Source of the DNA: Hypoxylon rubiginosum
Lineage: Eukaryota > Ascomycota > Sordariomycetes > Xylariales > Hypoxylaceae
Assembly: GCA_902806565.1 (NCBI GenBank)
Contig: CADCXA010000068.1
Span: forward strand, 496,001-560,000
Length of the DNA: 64,000 bases
Direction of reading: 5' to 3'
Below, in pieces: positions 57,244 through 64,000 of the stretch (the first letter of the stretch is position 1; every line of letters starts with the position of its first letter). Made by a program: the position numbers and the translations under genes. The notes below the pieces were generated by a model. That model saw only the letters and a list, made by a program, of their open reading frames with translations. It did not search any database and was not told the DNA's origin.

Positions 57244-60200
57244 ATGCCCCAGACTAACGGTACTGGTCCCGCCGTCAATGGCAGCCGGACGGTGCCTGTG
57301 ACTAACGGCAAGGCCACGTGGGCTGAGAAGCACAAGGTCCCCGAACACTTTATCGGTGGTAACAGATTAGACAAGGCTCCCACGTCAAAAGTGAAGGACT
57401 TTGTTGCTGCTCACAATGGACACACCGTAATCACAAACGTAGGTAGCTGATGTGCCTATTGTAACCAGAAGAAGAGTTGCTGACGAGCCCCCCTAGATTC
57501 TCATCGCCAATAACGGTATCGCCGCTGTCAAAGAGATCCGATCAGTACGAAAATGGGCATACGAAACGTTCGGCGACGAGAGAGCCATCCAATTTACCGT
57601 CATGGCCACGCCGGAAGATCTTCAGGCCAACGCGGATTATATCCGAATGGCTGACCACTATGTCGAAGTCCCTGGTGGAACAAATAACCACAATTATGCC
57701 AACGTCGAGCTAATTGTGGATATTGCTGAGCGGATGGACGTCCATGCCGTCTGGGCTGGATGGTGAGTTTTGTGAAAACCATATACGAATGTTTAAGAGA
57801 CTTGATTCTGACGACTATTTTTTTAGGGGACATGCTTCAGAAAACCCCAAACTTCCAGAATCACTCGCTGCTTCACCGAAGAAGATCGTCTTCATCGGCC
57901 CCCCTGGGTCGGCTATGCGGTCTCTCGGTGACAAGATTTCCTCGACTATCGTCGCACAGCATGCCAAAGTGCCATGTATCCCTTGGTCGGGAACCGGTGT
58001 CGATAAAGTTGAGGTAGATGATCACGGCATCGTCACCGTTGCGGATGACGTATATATGAAGGGATGTGTCAACTCCTGGGAAGAAGGTCTGGAGAAGGCC
58101 AAGGAGATTGGCTTCCCTGTCATGATCAAAGCCTCCGAAGGTGGTGGTGGCAAGGGTATCCGAAAGGCCCTGTCAGAAGAGGGATTCGACCAATTATACA
58201 AAGCCGCTGCCAGCGAGATTCCGGGCTCTCCTATTTTCATTATGAAGTTGGCAGGCAACGCCCGGCATTTGGAGGTGCAATTGCTTGCTGACCAGTACGG
58301 GAACAACATCTCGCTCTTTGGCAGAGATTGCTCCGTCCAGCGGCGACACCAGAAAATTATTGAAGAGGCTCCTGTTACGATCGCCAAGTCACCTACCTTC
58401 AAGGGGATGGAAGAAGCAGCTGTGCGCCTTGGTCGTCTAGTCGGTTACGTTTCCGCTGGTACGGTCGAGTACCTTTACTCGCACGAAGATGATCAGTTCT
58501 ACTTCTTGGAATTGAACCCCCGTCTCCAGGTCGAGCATCCTACGACGGAGATGGTCAGCGGTGTCAACTTGCCAGTTGCTCAGCTGCAAGTAGCCATGGG
58601 TATCCCTCTGCACAGGATTAGCGATATTCGGTTGCTATACGGTGTTGACCCTAAGCTTTCCACCGAGATTGACTTTGAGTTTAAGAGCCCCGAGAGCGAC
58701 AAGACCCAACGACGCCCTCAACCGCGTGGCCACTGCACAGCTTGCAGAATCACGTCTGAAGATCCTGGCGAGGGTTTCAAACCTTCCAATGGTGTTATGC
58801 ACGACCTCAACTTCAGGAGTAGCGCCAACGTCTGGGGTTACTTCTCTGTCAGTACCGCCTCCAGTATTCACAGTTTCTCAGACAGTCAATTCGGTCATAT
58901 CTTCGCCTACGGAGAGAGCCGAGCTGCTTCTCGGAAGAACATGGTCGTCGCATTGAAGGAACTAAGCATTCGTGGTGACTTCAGAACGACCGTAGAGTAT
59001 TTAATCAAGCTGCTTGAGACCGAAGCGTTTGAGGACAACACCATCACCACCGGCTGGCTGGACGAGCTTATCTCCAACAAGCTGACCGCTGAGCGCCCGG
59101 ATCCCATGCTCGCAGTGGTTTGCGGTGCCACGACCAAGGCCCACATCGCCAGCGAGGCTTGCATCGCCGAGTATCGCTCAGGCCTCGAGAGAGGTCAAGT
59201 CCCCTCTAAGGATATCCTCAAAACTGTCTTCCCTATCGACTTCATCTATGAAGGCCACAGGTATAAATTCACCGCCACCCGTGGGGCTGTCGACAGCTAC
59301 CATCTTTTCATCAACGGCTCCAAGTGCTCGGTTGGTGTTCGCGCTCTCAGTGACGGTGGTCTGTTGCTCCTCCTAGCCGGGCGAAGCCACAGTGTCTACT
59401 GGAAGGAAGAGGTTGGTGCCACACGTATCTCCGTTGACAGCAAGACGTGCTTGCTCGAGCAGGAGAACGACCCCACCCAGCTTCGTTCTCCTAGTCCTGG
59501 TAAGCTCGTCAAGTACACCGTGGAAAATGGCGAACATGTCCGGGCTGGCCAGACCTTCGCTGAGGTTGAGGTCATGAAGATGTTTATGCCTCTAATTGCC
59601 CAGGAAGACGGTATTGTACAGTTGATCAAGCAACCCGGTGTTACTATTGAGGCTGGTGATATCCTTGGTATACTCGCTCTCGATGATCCTTCCCGGGTCA
59701 AGCAAGCCCAGCCGTTCCTCGGACAACTTCCCGAGTTCGGGCCTCCTCAGGTTGTCGGTAACAAGCCTGCGCAAAGATTCACTTTAACCTATAACATTCT
59801 CAAGAACATCCTCTCAGGCTACGACAACTCTGTTATTATGCAACAGACGCTAAGGGAGATGATTGAGGTGTTACGGACCCCCGAACTGCCTTTCAGCGAA
59901 TGGGCTACTCACCACGCCGCCCTCCACTCTAGGATGCCGCAGAAACTTGATACTCAGTTTACTCAGGTGGTCGACCGAGCCAAAGCCCGCGGGACGGAGT
60001 TCCCTGCTAAAACATTGTCGAGGACGTTGACAAAATTCCTGGATGATAACACGTCGCCCAGTGACGCCGACGCACTAAGAACAACCATTGCGCCTCTTAC
60101 CGAAGTCCTTGATATCTATGCCGACGGCCAAAAAGTGCGCGAACTTGCTGCCATCTCAAGCATGCTTCAATTGTACGTGGATGTCGAGGGCCGCTTCTCG

Positions 60201-63200
60201 GGCCGTCGTAGCCAGGACGAAGAAGTCATCCTAAAGCTTCGTGAAGAGAACCGCGAAGACTATATGAAGGTTATCCAGACTGTCTTGTCTCACAGCCGTG
60301 TCGGATCCAAGAACCACTTAATTCTCGCTCTCCTTGAGGAATATCGCCCGAACAAGCCCAATGTCGGTAACATTGGAAAGTATCTCAGACCAGTTCTTCG
60401 GAGGCTCACTGAGCTTGAGTCGCGTCAGACCGCTAAGGTGTCTCTGAAAGCTCGAGAGATCTTGATCCAATGCGCACTGCCGTCACTCGAAGAGCGAACG
60501 GCGCAGATGGAACACATCCTGCGTTCTTCCGTGGTCGAGAACCAGTACGGCGAGACGGGCTGGGAACACCGAGAGCCTAACCTTGATGTTATCAAGGAGG
60601 TTGTTGACTCCAAGTACACCGTTTTTGACGTACTGTCATCCTTCTTCGCTCACGAAGACCCCTGGGTCAATGCTGCTGCCCTTGAAGTGTATGTACGCCG
60701 AGCTTACCGTGCGTACAACTTCAGCAAGTTGGAATACCACGATGATGAGACGGAGTCCGCACCTCTCTTCCTCTCTTGGGATTTCTCTTTCCGCAAGATT
60801 GGCCAGACCGAATTCTCGGTTCCTCCTCAGTCGGCTGTTCCCTCTGTTCCCGGGACACCAACTACGGAGAGCAGTTTCAATAGGGTCAGTTCTGTTAGTG
60901 ACATGTCTTATCTTAACCGACATACTGCCGAGGAGCCTACTCGCAAGGGTGTCGTTGTTCCTTGCAGATATCTAGATGAAGCCGATGAAATGCTTCAGAA
61001 AGCTCTGGAAGTGCTACCCACTAAGAAACGCGGCCCTAGTCTTATCCCCGATCTGACTGGCAAACGTAAGTCGTTTCCTGTGAAGGCGGCCGAGGAGGAA
61101 TTAACAAACGTCGTCAACGTTGCCGTACGCGACGTGGAATCCTACGATGACCAAGATATTCTCAACCGCATTCGCGCATTTGTTGATTCGTCGAAGCAAG
61201 AACTTGTTGCGCACCGTGTTCGCCGTGTGACTTTCATTTGCGGCCACAACGACGGTTCATATCCCGGATACTACACTTTCCGTGCGCCTGAGTACGTTGA
61301 AGACAACAGCATTCGTCACGTTGAGCCTGCTTTGGCCTTCCAGCTAGAACTTGCACGTCTCGCCAAGTTTAAGATTTCTCCTGTTTTCACTGAAAACAAG
61401 AACATCCACGTCTATGAGGCCATAGGCAAGGGTGTTGAGACAGACAAGCGATACTTCACTCGTGCTGTCATCCGACCGGGTCGTCTTCGGGATGACATCC
61501 CAACCGCCGAGTACCTTGTCTCCGAAGCTGATCGTGTGATCAACGACATCTTCGACGCCTTAGAGATCATTGGGAATAACAACTCGGATCTGAACCACAT
61601 GTTCCTGAATTTCACCCCAGTCTTCCAGCTGAAGCCTCAGGAAGTTGAGCAGTCCCTCCAGGGCTTCCTCGACAGATTTGGTCCTCGTGGCTGGCGCCTT
61701 CGTGTATCCCAAGTCGAAATCCGCATCATCTGCACGGACTCGACTACGGGAATGCCTTACCCCCTGCGTGTCATCATTACCAACACTTCCGGATATGTTG
61801 TCCACGTGGAAATCTATGCCGAGAGGAAGTCCGAGAAGGGCGAAATGGTCTTCTACTCTATTGGTGGTACCACCAAGATTGGAGCGATGCATCTTCTGCC
61901 TGTTTGCTTACCGTACCCTACCAAGAACTGGCTTCAGCCTAAGCGCTACAGAGCGCATCTGATGGGTACCCAGTATGTGTACGATTTCCCCGAGCTCTTC
62001 CGACAGGCCGTCGAGAATACCTGGGCCAGAACTGCAAAGGCCCAGCCGTCTCTGGCTGACAAGAAGCCTGCCCAAGGCGAGTGCATTGATTACAGTGAAC
62101 TCGTCCTCGACGATCGTGATAGGTTGATTGAGGTATCTCGCGAGCCTGGAACCAACACGTGCGGTATGGTCGGATGGGTTATCAATGCTCGGACTCCCGA
62201 ATATCCCAAGGGACGGAAGTTCGTGGTCGTCGCCAACGATATCACCTACAAGATTGGGTCTTTTGGCCCGAAGGAGGATCACTTCTTCAACAAGTGCACA
62301 GAGTTAGCTCGCAGCATGGGCATCCCCCGTATCTACCTTTCGGCTAACTCTGGTGCGCGATTGGGTCTTGCGGATGAATTGATCCCGCACTTCAAGGTTG
62401 CCTGGAACGACCCGCAGAAGCAGGAGGCAGGCTTCAAGTACCTCTACCTGGATGCTGAGGCCAAGAAGCGATTTGAGGACGGCGCTAGGCGCGACGTTAT
62501 CACTGAGAAAGTTACAGAAAACGGCGAGACGCGTTACAAGATTGTCGCCATTGTCGGTGCCGAGGATGGTCTAGGTGTCGAGTGCTTGAGGGGCTCTGGT
62601 CTCATCGCTGGTGCCACGAGCCGTGCCTACAACGACATTTTCACTGTTACTCTCATCACTTGCAGATCCATCGGTAAGTTGAACTATTCTCTTGAAATCT
62701 TGAAATTGATCACTAACTTTCTCAGGTATTGGTGCATATCTCGTCCGTCTTGGTCAACGTGCAGTTCAAATCGAAGGCCAGCCGATTATCCTCACTGGTG
62801 CTCAGGCTCTCAACAACCTCCTTGGCCGCGAAGTTTACACCTCCAACTTACAACTCGGTGGCACTCAGATCATGTACCGCAACGGTGTATCCCACTTGAC
62901 TGCTAACGATGACTTCGCCGGTGTCTCAAAGATTGTGGAGTGGCTATCGTTTGTCCCCGCTCAGCGCAACCTCCCTGTGCCCATCACACCCAGCCTTGAC
63001 ACATGGGATCGTGAGATTATTTACAGCCCACCGAACAAGCAGCCACACGATGTTAGATGGCTCATCGGCGGTAAGCAGGATGAGGACGGCTTCCAGTCAG
63101 GTCTTTTCGATAAGGACTCCTTCGTCGAGACCCTCGGTGGTTGGGCCCGTACTGTCGTCGTCGGCCGAGCTCGCCTTGGCGGTATCCCAATGGGTATCAT

Positions 63201-64000
63201 TGCCGTAGAGACTCGAACTGTCGAGAATGTCACGCCAGCCGATCCCGCAAACCCTGATTCCGTGGAGCAGGTGAGCAACGAGGCTGGTGGTGTTTGGTAC
63301 CCCAACTCTGCGTTCAAGACTGCGCAGGCCATCAATGACTTCAACTATGGCGAGCAGCTTCCTCTCATGATCCTTGCCAATTGGCGAGGTTTCTCTGGTG
63401 GACAGCGCGATATGTACAACGAAGTCTTGAAGTACGGTTCGTACATCGTCGATGCTCTTGTCAAGTTTGAACAGCCCATCTTCGTGTACATTCCTCCATT
63501 CGGCGAGCTCCGTGGTGGTTCTTGGGTCGTCGTTGACCCAACCATCAACCCCGTTGCGATGGAGATGTACGCCGATGCCGAAGCTCGTGCCGGTGTCCTT
63601 GAACCGGAAGGTATTATCGGTATCAAGTACAGGAAGGAGAAGCAGCTAGAGACTATGTCTCGTCTTGACCCGACCTACGCTTCCCTTAAGAAGCAGGCTG
63701 CCGACAACAACCTGTCCAAGGAGGAGCACGATGAGATCAAGACCAGGATGTTGGAGCGCGAGAAGGCGCTACTGCCAATCTATGCTCAGATCAGCATTCA
63801 GTTCGCTGACTTGCACGACCGCGCCGGCCGCATGAAGGCTAAGGGGACCATTCGCGAAGTCCTCGAGTGGAAGAACGCCCGTCGCTTCTTCTACTGGCGT
63901 GTGCGCAGACGTCTCAACGAGGAGCACATCCTCAAGCGTCTGGCCGCAACTAGCGCGTCGAAGGCGAGCGACTCGAACAGTGCTGCCGCCACCGAGGACC
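57244..64000 (+). CDS. Acetyl-CoA carboxylase, 3' partial
   Basis: A multifunctional cytosolic enzyme that carboxylates acetyl-CoA to malonyl-CoA for fatty-acid synthesis (EC 6.4.1.2). Exons are 57244-57438, 57497-57762, 57827-62673 and 62726 to beyond the window (introns 58, 64 and 52 nt). Junctions restore [32 protein letters not shown] and [20 protein letters not shown]. Domains in order: biotin carboxylase with the ATP loop [14 protein letters not shown] and [16 protein letters not shown]; biotin carrier with the biotinylated Lys at residue 738 ([10 protein letters not shown]); the central region, including a Ser-rich loop at about 60830-60920; then the carboxyltransferase with [32 protein letters not shown], and [18 protein letters not shown]. 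About 2194 residues lie in the window; typical fungal enzymes have about 2280, so roughly 90 C-terminal residues are missing. Essential in fungi; ACC1 in yeast. Confidence 0.97.

Overview
The window is nuclear DNA of a filamentous ascomycete, most likely a Sordariomycete and probably plant-associated. This rests on short GT-AG introns (about 42-197 nt), monocistronic genes separated by long gene-poor spacers, and fungal gene families: AA7 oxidase, TDT permease, Dur3, velvet, HET and a NudE/RO-11-like protein. Plant-polymer enzymes and secreted proteases fit a plant-degrading lifestyle. The order and species are not resolved. No prokaryotic operons, CRISPR arrays, rRNA or intact transposons were seen.

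Layout: 1-4320 (+) is the 3' part of a secreted protein with three pectin methylesterase domains and a Ser/Thr-rich tail. 4470-4720 holds an unusual cluster of inverted repeats built from tRNA A-box and B-box sequences. 5055-7599 (-) is a Dur3-like urea transporter. 8723-10414 (-) is an Xaa-Pro aminopeptidase. 11556-12560 (-) is a Pho80-like cyclin. 16467-18134 (-) is an AA7 FAD oxidase with an 8-nt microexon. 20451-23037 (+) is an acetolactate synthase-like ThDP enzyme. 26038-26982 (+) is a duplicated SnoaL-like protein. 29593-31054 (+) is a TDT-family dicarboxylate permease. 34311-37143 (+) is a secreted subtilase. 37682-38167 (+) is mitochondrial BolA-like protein BOL3. 39836-40388 (-) is a very small velvet-domain protein. 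43053-44985 (-) is a decayed HET-domain pseudogene, followed by a CCHC zinc-knuckle fragment (45010-45180, -). 49035-50855 (+) is NudE-like. 57244 to the window end (+) is acetyl-CoA carboxylase, cut at its 3' end.

The genes do not form an obvious cluster or pathway. They mix housekeeping functions (acetyl-CoA carboxylase, NudE, BOL3, Xaa-Pro aminopeptidase) with accessory ones (pectin methylesterase, AA7 oxidase, subtilase, urea and dicarboxylate uptake). The gene-poor stretches (3-6 kb) carry simple repeats and a dispersed short palindrome (TACCTAGGTA and variants) that I did not see inside coding exons.

I found no convincing new multi-gene system. The observations most worth checking are the miniature velvet protein, the tRNA-box inverted-repeat element, the 8-nt microexon, the tandem SnoaL protein with a polyQ-polyP linker, and the HET pseudogene with point-mutation decay. 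Exon boundaries were read by hand from splice signals and continuity of conserved motifs.
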